Source: Planctomycetota bacterium
Lineage (GTDB): Bacteria > Planctomycetota > Phycisphaerae > WQYP01
Assembly: GCA_023489375.1 (NCBI GenBank)
Contig: JAMDCX010000118.1
Coordinates: forward strand, 1-14,979
Direction: 5' to 3'
DNA length: 14,979 bases
Shown here: piece after piece, positions 1 to 7,900 of the stretch
Layout: every line of letters begins with the position of its first letter
How positions within the stretch are numbered: position 1 is the stretch's first letter
Translations under genes and position numbers: made by a program
The notes under the pieces: generated by a model
What the model was told of the DNA's origin: nothing
Seen by the model: only the letters and a program-made list of their open reading frames with translations
The model's database searches: none

Positions 1-90
1 CCTCGTCATGTCGTTGAGTCGTTGTGGTGAATGACCCGTCGTAACATCGTCGGAATGTTATTGAGCAGATTTAATTATAACCGCGTAACG

Positions 91-127
91 GTAACCATAG
101 TTCATATATCTGTCCGTGAATGGTTAC
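91..127. repeat. Imperfect hairpin built from two arms of the GTGAAYGGTTAC repeat
   Basis: GTAACCAT (91-98) is perfectly complementary to ATGGTTAC (120-127). TCA (102-104) can also pair with TGA (117-119) after a 3-nt bulge. The right arm belongs to a repeat copy, CGTGAATGGTTACG (115-128), which differs from the common form CGTGAACGGTTACC at one inner base; the left arm carries the matching change. Seen directly in sequence; function unknown. Confidence 0.6.
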
Positions 128-167
128 GTTTACTATTCACTTGTATTTTGATTTTAGTTTATTAGCC

Positions 168-181
168 CGTGAACGGTTACC
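168..181 (+). repeat. Copy of interspersed repeat CGTGAACGGTTACC
   Basis: Exact 14-bp copy, about 100 bp before the thrC start. It is identical to the copy at 1860-1873 and is the exact reverse complement of the copy at 1745-1758, so thrC is bracketed by inverted copies. It lies 53 bp after the variant copy at 115-128, in the same orientation. Confidence 0.7.
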
Positions 182-284
182 TATTTCTTTACAACAGCTA
201 ACTCCTGCGTTTTACTCATTGCTCCTATCCCCAAAATGTCTTTGTGCGTTGAGGCCTTGGCCGGGTATGGCTAGAATTTATGTT

Positions 285-1739
285 ATGAAAACGATTGCTT
301 ATCAGCAGTGCATAAATCCGGATTGTGGCGCGACCTTTGATGTGGGCCAGACCTTGACGGCCTGCGACAAGTGCGGAGAATTGCTGGATATCAATTACGA
401 ATGGTGCAAAACTCCGATGCCGAAAAGACTGCGGGATTTTCAGCTGCGTTGGGAAAACCGGCGGTTTCCGCTGGATTATTCCGGGGTTTGGCGGTTTCGT
501 GATTTATTACCATTTGCCACGGATGCCATGGTGTGTACCATTGGGGAAGGGCAGACATTCCTGCAGAATGCGACGTGTCTGGGGCGACACCTGGGAATGT
601 GGCCGGGACAGCTTTGGCTGCAATACGAGGGGATGAATCCCTCCGGAAGTTTCAAAGACAACGGCATGACGGCGGCGTTTACACATGCGCGACTGGTCGG
701 CGCTCAACGGGTGGCCTGCGCCAGCACCGGTAATACGTCCGCCTCGTTGGCGCTATTTGCCGCGCTGAATGGGTTTCAGGGCATTGTGTTTATCGGATCG
801 GGCAAGATTGCGTTCGGCAAACTGTCGCAGGCCCTGGATTATGGTGCCCGCACTTTACAGATTGAAGGCGACTTCGACACCTGCCTGGCACGGGTGCGGC
901 AGGTCAGCGGGCAACTTGGTCTGTACCTGATGAACAGCGTGAATCCCTTCCGGCTGGAAGGGCAAAAGAGCATCATGTATCGCATCCTCGAATCCCTGAA
1001 CTGGGAATCCCCGGATTGGATTATTGTGCCGGGGGGAAATTTGGGAAATTGCTCGGCGTTTGGCAAGGCTTTTGCCGAGCTGAAAAGCCTGAGACTTATT
1101 AAACACATTCCACGACTGGCGGTTATCAACGCCACGGGCGCCAATACGTTATATGAACTGGTGACCGGCGGGCTGAAGTGGAACCGCGGGCGGGTAAATC
1201 AAACGGCCATTACAGAATATTACCAGCGTCTGGAACGTGAAGGAATTCACGCGCATACCGTAGCCTCGGCCATTGAAATCGGTCATCCGGTGAATCTGAA
1301 AAAAGCGTTGCGGGCTTTGCACACGATGAAGGGGGTTGTGGCGCAGGTAACGGATGAAGAAATTCTGGAAGCCAAAGCGATGATCGGACGGTTTGGCTTT
1401 GGCTGTGAACCCGCCAGCGCCGCCACTATTGCCGGCTTACAACAGTTATTGGCCCGGCAAGTTATTTCCCGCCATGAGCGCGTGGTCTGCGTACTGACCG
1501 GCCATGGACTGAAAGATCCGGATGCCACCGTGTATTACCACACGGGCGTTAACACCAAACAGGCCAAAGCTCCGGAAGCCCAACCGACCTGGGGGCGTAT
1601 GAGCAACAAGCCGATAAAAGTGGCGGATGATCTGGAGGCCATCGTGCAGGCTCTGGGCATGGACAAAGACACGCTCCGCAACAGCCACTGTACCGGATAT
1701 GTGGAAACCGCGGCGGCATTACCGTGTGTGGAGTATTAA
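285..1739 (+). CDS. thrC: Threonine synthase, zinc-ribbon type
   Basis: PLP enzyme converting O-phospho-L-homoserine to threonine in the cytoplasm, the last step of threonine synthesis. With the start at 285 the protein has 484 residues. Cys9, Cys14, Cys27 and Cys30 form a small N-terminal zinc-ribbon-like CX4C/CX2C pair. The PLP lysine is Lys124 in the motif NPSGSFKDNGM, and the phosphate-binding loop is STGNTSASL from about residue 147. The fold-type II body runs to about residue 430, and the last 50 or so residues form an extra tail. The start is uncertain: ATG 267 adds six residues, and neither start has a clear Shine-Dalgarno. Position 285 is preferred because the zinc ribbon begins nine residues later. 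Further upstream the open frame passes through repeat copies. The gene stands alone, convergent with the dksA-like gene. Family assignment is firm; a related threonine-synthase-like lyase is the only alternative. Confidence 0.92.
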   Translation: MKTIAYQQCINPDCGATFDVGQTLTACDKCGELLDINYEWCKTPMPKRLRDFQLRWENRRFPLDYSGVWRFRDLLPFATDAMVCTIGEGQTFLQNATCLGRHLGMWPGQLWLQYEGMNPSGSFKDNGMTAAFTHARLVGAQRVACASTGNTSASLALFAALNGFQGIVFIGSGKIAFGKLSQALDYGARTLQIEGDFDTCLARVRQVSGQLGLYLMNSVNPFRLEGQKSIMYRILESLNWESPDWIIVPGGNLGNCSAFGKAFAELKSLRLIKHIPRLAVINATGANTLYELVTGGLKWNRGRVNQTAITEYYQRLEREGIHAHTVASAIEIGHPVNLKKALRALHTMKGVVAQVTDEEILEAKAMIGRFGFGCEPASAATIAGLQQLLARQVISRHERVVCVLTGHGLKDPDATVYYHTGVNTKQAKAPEAQPTWGRMSNKPIKVADDLEAIVQALGMDKDTLRNSHCTGYVETAAALPCVEY

Positions 1740-1744
1740 AATTC

Positions 1745-1873
1745 GGTAACCGTTCACGCTATGGCCGCGGCGGCCGTGCCGTAATGAATAATGGGTAGAA
1801 TATAGGCGTTAGCATTTAGAATTTAGAATTCACTGGCAATTTGAATTTTGCTTTATTGCCGTGAACGGTTACC
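1745..1873. repeat. 129-bp segment with perfect 14-bp inverted ends, MITE-like
   Basis: GGTAACCGTTCACG (1745-1758) and CGTGAACGGTTACC (1860-1873) are exact reverse complements. They sit five bases after the thrC stop codon and two bases before the stop codon of the convergent dksA-like gene. The interior holds a GGCC-rich palindromic patch (about 1762-1775), a tandem ATTTAGA repeat (1814-1827), and a short inverted pair GGCAAT (1835-1840) / ATTGCC (1855-1860). No target-site duplication is visible at the outer ends. It may be a non-autonomous mobile element, a REP-like intergenic repeat, or a structure acting where the two convergent transcripts meet. Confidence 0.65.
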
Positions 1874-1875
1874 CG

Positions 1876-2610
1876 TTATTCTTCTTCTTCCGCAGTTTCA
1901 ATAGCAGTACTTGTTCCACTGTGGCGCGGTAGGGCGTTGTTTTCCATCAGGCGCGCGTATTCGATGCAATATTTCGCCCAGGGCTTGGCTTCCAGGCGGG
2001 CTCGACCAATGGGTTTTCCCGTTGCGGCGCAAATGCCAAAGGAGCCGTTATCAATGCGGTTGAGTGCCTCCTGAATTTCTTTCAGCAGCTCGCGTTCGCT
2101 CTGTAACAGGCCCAGCGTAAATTCCTGTTCAAAATTATCAGTTCCGACATCCGCCATGTGCATCGGACTGCTGGAGTGATTGTCCTGATCGCGAAAGGCT
2201 TCGCTTTCCATGGAACCGACATCACCGAGAATTTCGCGGCGCTTATCCAGCAACAGCCGGCGAAAATATTCCAGGTCGGATTTGGATAACTTTGCGGCCG
2301 ATTTTTTCCCGCCGGCCATAGCGGAAGAAAGTGCTTTCTGGCGGCTGGAGTCACGGGTGGTGTTATTAAATTTTGGAATCTGACCGTTGAAACCGCGCTG
2401 GCGTCCGAGCGCCTTTTTAGCGCTGCGGCTCCCCGCTTCCGGCTGTGCCGCCACCTTGCCCACACGACTGACTTTTTGTGCCGGGGATTTGATCTTAACA
2501 ACCCGAGGATGTTTACCCCTGGGCCGCATAACATCTTCCGCCCGGGCAGTGGTTTTCACTTTCTTAAATTGCCTGGAAGCCTTTGTTTTATTGATTGTTC
2601 TGGTGGGCAT
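1876..2610 (-). CDS. DksA/TraR-family protein with long basic N-terminal tail
   Basis: A protein of 244 residues. Residues 1-110 are low-complexity and rich in Lys, Arg, Ser and Ala, resembling a nucleic-acid-binding tail. Residues 111-185 look like the DksA coiled coil, with Asp154 and Asp158 near where the acidic tip of DksA contacts RNA polymerase. Residues 189-222 are the C4 zinc-finger region, but only Cys194 and Cys215 remain; Thr197 and Tyr218 sit where the second and fourth cysteines normally lie. The protein ends in EEEE. DksA proteins bind the secondary channel of RNA polymerase and tune transcription with ppGpp; that role is inferred here. The start is supported by GGAG five bases before the ATG on the minus strand. 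Length is about 1.6 times that of typical DksA because of the tail. Family call is firm; exact function and zinc binding are open. Confidence 0.85.
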   Translation of the reverse strand: MPTRTINKTKASRQFKKVKTTARAEDVMRPRGKHPRVVKIKSPAQKVSRVGKVAAQPEAGSRSAKKALGRQRGFNGQIPKFNNTTRDSSRQKALSSAMAGGKKSAAKLSKSDLEYFRRLLLDKRREILGDVGSMESEAFRDQDNHSSSPMHMADVGTDNFEQEFTLGLLQSERELLKEIQEALNRIDNGSFGICAATGKPIGRARLEAKPWAKYCIEYARLMENNALPRHSGTSTAIETAEEEE

Positions 2611-2656
2611 GTATACTCCATCATCTGCCTGAAATCATCCCGTCCACGCAATAACT

Positions 2657-2688
2657 TTGCGTACCGGTGAGTCCTCTCCGGTACGCAG
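2657..2688 (-). promoter_or_regulatory. Strong hairpin in the 5' leader of the dksA-like gene
   Basis: TGCGTACCGG (2658-2667) pairs perfectly with CCGGTACGCA (2678-2687) around a 10-nt loop, with one further G-U pair possible. On the minus strand it lies immediately after the expected transcript start (near 2693) and about 50 nt before the start codon. No T-run follows, so it is not a standard terminator. It may stabilise the 5' end of the mRNA or bind a regulator. Confidence 0.55.
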
Positions 2689-2699
2689 CGCGATTCATT

Positions 2700-2728
2700 A
2701 GCATATCGGCATAATGCCGCCAAGTCAA
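2700..2728 (-). promoter_or_regulatory. Sigma70-type promoter of the dksA-like gene with internal palindrome
   Basis: On the minus strand TTGACT (2723-2728) and TATGCT (2700-2705) are separated by exactly 17 bp, matching the -35/-10 consensus at 5/6 and 4/6 positions. The spacer contains a perfect inverted repeat, CGGCAT-A-ATGCCG (2707-2719), well placed to be an operator for a repressor. Seen in sequence; activity is inferred. Confidence 0.6.
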
Positions 2729-2756
2729 TAACAAACGACCGTTCCCCATGGTTCAA

Positions 2757-2784
2757 TTGTCAAAATTGGTACTTGAGATATAAT
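2757..2784 (+). promoter_or_regulatory. Promoter of tRNA-Glu
   Basis: TTGTCA (2757-2762) and a perfect TATAAT (2779-2784) are separated by 16 bp. The expected start near 2791 is about five bases before the mature tRNA. It is divergent from the dksA-like promoter, with the two -35 boxes about 30 bp apart. Confidence 0.75.
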
Positions 2785-2795
2785 AAGGTGCTCTG

Positions 2796-2868
2796 GCCCT
2801 CATCGTCTAGAGGCCTAGGACACGGGCTTTTCACGCCTGTAACTGGGGTTCGAATCCCCATGAGGGCA
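2796..2868 (+). tRNA. tRNA-Glu (anticodon TTC)
   Basis: Complete cloverleaf. Acceptor arms are GCCCTCA and TGAGGGC, followed by A as discriminator. The D arm contains CTAGAGGCC. The anticodon stem CGGGC/GCCTG, with one G-T wobble, encloses TTTTCAC with anticodon TTC at 2830-2832. The T arm is GGGGTTCGAATCCCC. CCA is not encoded, so it must be added after transcription. It decodes GAA and GAG, and charged tRNA-Glu also feeds tetrapyrrole synthesis in many bacteria. A downstream terminator is not seen before efp, which begins 62 bp later, so read-through into efp is possible. Confidence 0.97.
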
Positions 2869-2930
2869 GTTTGGTCCGAGCCGGCGCGTCCTGAGGCGGG
2901 CGGCGGTGCGGGAAATATTGAGGACATTGA

Positions 2931-3497
2931 ATGTCAATTAAAGCTATTGATTTGCGGCGTGGTGTGGCGGTTGAATATAATAATAAGCTTTACGTCGTGC
3001 ATGATTTTGCGAAAGTGTCGAAGGGTAACTGGCGCTCATTCATGCAGGTAAAGCTCAAAGACACGCAAACGGGCAGTATCATTGAACAGCGTTTTCGGGT
3101 GGATGATACCCTGGAACAGGCCTTCCTGGATCAGAAACCGATGGAATATCTGTATTCTGATGCGACGACGCATTACTTTATGGATCTCAATGATTATGAA
3201 CAGCTGGAACTCTCCGGGGATGTGGTCGGTGAAGCGGTAAAATATCTCAAACCCAACACGCAAGTGCAAATTACCATGTATCAGGGTAAGCCGTTCTCTG
3301 TGGAACTTCCCAACACCGTGGAACTGGAAATTACCGACTGTCCGCCAAGCATTAAAGGTGCGACGGTCAGCAATGTCGGTAAAGATGCCACGCTGGAAAC
3401 CGGGCTGGTAATCAATGTGCCGGACTTTATTGCCCAGGGTACGGTGGTGCGTGTGGACACACGCACGGGCGAATATTTAGGCCGGGTTAATGATTAA
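2931..3497 (+). CDS. efp: Translation elongation factor P
   Basis: A protein of 188 residues, the usual EF-P length, with three beta-barrel domains: about 1-65 (KOW-like), 66-128 (central OB) and 129-188 (C-terminal OB). EF-P enters the ribosomal E site and rescues peptide-bond formation at polyproline stretches. The loop that reaches the peptidyl-transferase centre reads AKVSKGNWRSF, with Lys31 where Escherichia coli EF-P has its modified Lys34; the usual PGKG is replaced by VSKGN. No modification enzyme such as EpmA/EpmB or EarP is in the window. The C-terminal domain carries the conserved GLVINVPDFI and EYLGRV segments. GAGG lies seven bases before the ATG. The next gene encodes a protein with five consecutive prolines, a plausible EF-P client. 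Identification is firm. Confidence 0.97.
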   Translation: MSIKAIDLRRGVAVEYNNKLYVVHDFAKVSKGNWRSFMQVKLKDTQTGSIIEQRFRVDDTLEQAFLDQKPMEYLYSDATTHYFMDLNDYEQLELSGDVVGEAVKYLKPNTQVQITMYQGKPFSVELPNTVELEITDCPPSIKGATVSNVGKDATLETGLVINVPDFIAQGTVVRVDTRTGEYLGRVND

Positions 3498-3563
3498 ATA
3501 TCGATCCGGGAATGCCGGGTGGGTGGTGTAGGCTGGGCGATTTGTCGCCGGAAGCCGGAGGTA

Positions 3564-4598
3564 ATGAATCCACGTGAATTTGAGATTGTCGCCATGACCG
3601 ATACCCCCCCAACGCCACCACCCCCGCCGGAGACCCCAACGCCGGAATTGCGTAATCCGCATCAGCCGCCGACGCATTTTTCCAGACCCAAGCCGTTGCC
3701 ATTGCCCAAACGATTCCTTCTTTTGCTGGTGGAACCTGAAAAATGGGCGCATGCGGCCATTTATCCGTTCACGGTTACATTCTGGCCGCTGGTTTGGGCG
3801 ATGATCATTGGTGCCGCGTGCCTGGGCTTTTCTCTTTCCGCCCATTCCATTAAACCGCTGCAGGCCTTTGCCAACTCTTATGATCAACATTATTTGCCCA
3901 TGCTGCTGCAGCATGGAAAATTGTCGCTGCTGAAGCCGGCCGGCAAGACCAAACTGGCGCCATTATATATTCCCAACGTTTATGAGACCGTGATGGTGAA
4001 CACCAGTTTAACCGGGGCTGCGGCGTTGAAAACCAAACCGTTGATCTGGTTATTCAACCAAACCGATCTGGTGATTACCGGTGAGAAAGTATCGCACCCC
4101 ATGGTGGTTATGTCGATGGCGAAATTGCAACGGGAAATATTACTGGCTAATGGGGCCATCAAACCCGCCGTGTTAAAGACCACACCGGTGGATAAATTGC
4201 CGGCAGTACGTATTGACTCGCCAACACTGCAAAAATTCTTTAAGGTTCTATCACCGGTAGTGGTACTGGTGCTGGGGTTGCTGGCCAGCCTTATTTTTCT
4301 GCTCACCAATATTTTGTGGACTGTATTCATGGTATTGCTGACGGGATTTCTGGTCATGTCCATCAACCGCAATATCGGCATGCCGCTGAAAGCAGCCTGG
4401 CGGATTTCCATGGCGGTGATGATTCCCATGTTGGTCTTACGCGGACTTTTGGCGGTGTTCAATCTGGTACCGGTGGTTAACAATTCTCCGATTGTTGACC
4501 AGATCATTTATATGGCCCCCATTGGTTTATCGCTATGGGCCGCCATATTAGCCAACCGCCTTTTCAGCCGGCCGAGTGCCGGTGGAAGAGCCTTATAA
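3564..4598 (+). CDS. Proline-rich polytopic membrane protein, DUF1189-like layout
   Basis: Not confidently recognised. From the start at 3564 it has 344 residues. Residues 15-49 are a proline-rich cytoplasmic-looking head including five prolines in a row. A first membrane segment spans about 69-91, followed by a roughly 135-residue soluble loop. Four hydrophobic segments follow at about 228-248, 249-266, 280-302 and 311-332. One N-terminal helix, a large loop and a C-terminal membrane block resemble DUF1189 proteins (PF06691), but I could not confirm a signature motif. The start is uncertain: GGAGG (3557-3561) is only two bases before ATG 3564; ATG 3594 and ATG 3519 are alternatives in frame. 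It lies about 65 bp after efp on the same strand, perhaps co-transcribed, and its polyproline head may need EF-P for translation. Function unknown. Confidence 0.7.
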   Translation: MNPREFEIVAMTDTPPTPPPPPETPTPELRNPHQPPTHFSRPKPLPLPKRFLLLLVEPEKWAHAAIYPFTVTFWPLVWAMIIGAACLGFSLSAHSIKPLQAFANSYDQHYLPMLLQHGKLSLLKPAGKTKLAPLYIPNVYETVMVNTSLTGAAALKTKPLIWLFNQTDLVITGEKVSHPMVVMSMAKLQREILLANGAIKPAVLKTTPVDKLPAVRIDSPTLQKFFKVLSPVVVLVLGLLASLIFLLTNILWTVFMVLLTGFLVMSINRNIGMPLKAAWRISMAVMIPMLVLRGLLAVFNLVPVVNNSPIVDQIIYMAPIGLSLWAAILANRLFSRPSAGGRAL

Positions 4599-4914
4599 TT
4601 TATCGCTTACGATCATCGTGCGCTGGCGATGGTATCATGGGGTGCGGCCATATTTTGGGGCGGGGGCGAGATTTTGCAAAGTTAACGCGCGCGGGCCAAG
4701 GCCACGCGGCTAAAATGGGATTTGGCCATATCGGGCCGCGAAACGGATGGGGAAATAAAGAATTGCCCAAAAATCATGGCCGCATTCGTGTCGCGGCTAA
4801 ACAGGCGAAAATATTTGATCCCTCTACTTAGGATAAGTATAATAAGGAACTTGCGATTAATTAGATATCGCAGGGTGGCGGTCGGAATTTTTGACAGTGA
4901 GGGTATGCTCCGGC
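4599..4914. other. Intergenic region before gltB, promoter at its right end
   Basis: I find no convincing gene between the membrane protein and gltB. Short open frames here lack a good ribosome binding site and a recognisable composition. The word GGCCATAT occurs twice (about 4647 and 4724), without further symmetry. The only clear signal is the promoter at 4815-4843, giving gltB a leader of about 65 nt. Confidence 0.5.
4815..4843 (+). promoter_or_regulatory. Promoter of gltBD
   Basis: TTGATC (4815-4820) and a perfect TATAAT (4838-4843) are separated by 17 bp. The expected transcript start near 4850 is about 65 nt before the preferred gltB start. No obvious operator or riboswitch fold was recognised in the leader. 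Confidence 0.65.
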
Positions 4915-7900
4915 ATGGAGGTTCGTCAGTTGGAACAGCATGATGGCTCCGGATTCACACCCGGAAAATTGGGTCTTTACGATCCACAATTTGAGCATGA
5001 CAGTTGCGGCGTCGGTTTTATAGCCCACATCAAGGGGCATAAAAGCCATGCTGTTGTTTCTGATGCCATAACCATGCTGGTGAACATGGAACACCGTGGC
5101 GCCTGCGGCTGCGAGGAAAATACCGGCGACGGCGCGGGTATTCTCACCGGCCTGCCGCATGAATTTCTGGTGAAAGTCGCGCAGCGCGACGCGGGGATTC
5201 AACTGCCTCCGGCCGGAAGTTATGGAGCCGGAATTGTATTTTTGCCCTCGGATAATGAAGAGCGTATCTGGTGTGAAAAAGCTTTGGCTCAAGCCGTCCA
5301 CGAGCGGCAGCTTATTCTTCTGGGCTGGCGTGATGTGCCGGTGAATAACAGCATGATTGGCCAGTCCGCCAAGCGCGCCGAACCGCGTATGCGGATGGTT
5401 TTTGTCGCCGGTCCGTCCGGGATGAAGCAACAGGTTCTGGACCGGGAATTACACCTTGTCCGTAAAATGGCCACCCGTGCCGTACAGTTGCTGGAATTGC
5501 CGCAATCCGATTACTTTTATGTTTGCAGTCTGTCCACGACGGTGTTGATTTATAAAGGGCAACTTATTTCCACGCAGTTGCTGCCATATTTTCACGAAGA
5601 CCTGGCGGACCCGGATTATCAAACGCATCTGGCGCTGGTACATTCGCGTTTCAGCACCAACACTTTTCCGTCCTGGAGCCGGGCCCAGCCCATGCGTTTT
5701 ATGGCCCACAATGGCGAGATTAATACCCGCCGGGGCAACTGCAACTGGATGCACACCCGTGAAAGTCTTTTTGCCAGCCGCGAGTTAGGCTCGGATGTGG
5801 AACGGATCAAACCGGTTATTGAAAGTGGGTCTTCCGATTCCGGAGAATTTGATAACTGTCTGGAAATGCTGCTGCATACCGGGCGGTCCCTGCCGCACGC
5901 GGTCATGATGATGATTCCGGAAGCCTGGCAGAATCATGAATCCATGGACCCGCGCCGGCGGGCCTTCTATGAATATCATTCCTGCCTGATGGAACCCTGG
6001 GATGGACCGGCGTCGGTGGCGTTTACCGACGGCCACCTGATTGGCGCCGTCCTGGATCGCAATGGTCTGCGGCCCAGCCGGTATTACGTGACCAAAGATG
6101 ATCTGGTCGTCATGGCCAGTGAAGTCGGAGTGCTGCCGATACCGCCGGAAAATGTCGTCCTTAAGGGACGCCTGCAACCGGGACGCATGTTTCTGGTGGA
6201 TTTTGAACAGGGCCGGATTATTGATGATGCTGAAATCAAAACGGCACTGGCCGGCGAACATCCTTATGGCCAATGGCTTCAGTCCCAGCGCCTGACGCTG
6301 GCGGAATTGCCGGAGCCAGATCAAGTTCCGGGCTACAATCCTGACACCCTGCTGACCCGGGCGCAATGTTTCGGTTATACCACCGAAGACCTTATGAAAC
6401 TGCTGCTGCCGATGGGAACCAATGGCCTGGAGCCGATCGGCTCGATGGGAAATGATGCAGCTTTGGCCTGTTTAAGCGATCAGCCGCGGCTGGTGTATGA
6501 TTATTTCAAACAATCTTTTGCCCAGGTGACCAATCCGCCTCTGGACTCAGATAAAGAATATATTGTCATGAGTCTGGAAAGTTATATCGGACCCGAACGC
6601 AACATACTGGAAGCCACCGAACAACATGCCCACCGGCTGCTCCTGACGCATCCGATTCTGACCAATGACCAGTTGGCCAGGATTAAACATATAAACCATC
6701 GCGGGTGGCAGGCCCGCGTGGTAGAGGCAGTGTTTGACAGCGATGGCGGTGAATCGGCCCTGACCGATGCCCTGGATCGTATTTGCCGGGAAACCGACGC
6801 CGCCATTGAACAGGGGTATGAGCTGGTGGTGCTGACGGATCGGAGCATGGATAAAAAACATGTTGCGCTTCCGGCACTGCTGGCCTGCGGTGCGGTGCAT
6901 CATCATCTGGTGCGGCGGGGCACTCGTACCCGCATCGGTCTGATTCTTGAAACCGGCGAAGCGCGGGAAGTACATCACCTGGCCATGCTTATCGGCTATG
7001 GAGCCGATGCCATAAACCCTTATATGGCGTTTGAGATGTTGTGGAATCTTCGCCGCGAAGGACTCCTGGATTCCGCCCTGGATGATGACAAGCTCGTAAA
7101 GAATTACCTCAAGGCTGCGGGCAAGGGGTTGTTCAAAGTCATGAGTAAAATGGGTATTTCCACGCTGCAAAGCTACAAGGGGGCCCAGATTTTTGAAAGT
7201 GTCGGCCTGCATCATCATGTCATTGATCGTTGCTTTGCCGGAACGGTATCTAAAATTGACGGAGTTGACTTTCCGGTATTGACCCGTGAAGCCTTGCGGC
7301 GGCATGAAATTGGATATCCACCGGACCAGGGTGAAGTTCGACTGCCGGTACTTCCGGAAGGCGGTCAATATGCCTGGAGAAAGCATGGCGAGCAGCATCT
7401 GCTGAATCCGGAAACCATCGCCAATTTACAGGAGGCGGCGCGCGGCAACAGCGCGCAGGCTTATGCCCGTTATGCCAAATACATTAATGAACAAAGCGGG
7501 CGGCTATGCACATTGCGCGGCTTGTTCAAACTTAAGCCGGGAGAAAACCCGGTGATGCTCTCCGAAGTGGAACCCGCCGGTGAAATTGTCAAACGCTTTG
7601 CCACCGGAGCCATGAGCCTGGGGTCCATTTCCCCCGAAGCGCATGAGAGTCTGGCCATCGCGATGAACCGCATCGGCGGTAAATCCAATACCGGTGAAGG
7701 TGGTGAGGATTCGCGCCGGTTCAAACGCGATGCCAATGGGGATTTCCGCCGTTCCGCCATTAAACAGGTGGCCAGCGCCCGCTTTGGTGTAACCATTAAT
7801 TATTTAACCAACGCGGATGAACTGCAGATCAAAATGGCCCAGGGCGCCAAGCCGGGTGAAGGCGGACAGCTGCCGGGACACAAAGTCGATGCGTATATCG

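Larger units (their letters stand above)
1..284. other. Leader upstream of thrC, repeat-bearing, no gene
   Basis: No convincing gene is seen here. The thrC reading frame stays open back to position 120, but the extra residues do not resemble threonine synthase and would run through two copies of the interspersed repeat, so I treat this as non-coding leader. It holds a hairpin (91-127) and a full repeat copy (168-181). The stretch from about 130 to 165 is AT-rich, but I could not find a promoter with acceptable spacing. Confidence 0.5.

Noticed and set aside
120..284. Extended N-terminus of thrC
   Set aside because: The extra 55 residues do not resemble the family and would be encoded across two repeat copies.
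1762..1873. Intrinsic bidirectional terminator between thrC and the dksA-like gene
   Set aside because: The inverted ends enclose about 100 nt and no T-run follows either arm, so a mobile or REP-like repeat fits better.
3766..3778. CGTTCACGGTTAC inside the membrane protein gene resembles the interspersed repeat
   Set aside because: It joins half-sites of the repeat in the wrong order, encodes an ordinary stretch of the first membrane segment, and shows no pairing partner.
6547..7398. 283-residue leftward ORF inside gltB
   Set aside because: Shadow of the gltB coding sequence; composition is not protein-like and there is no promoter or ribosome site.
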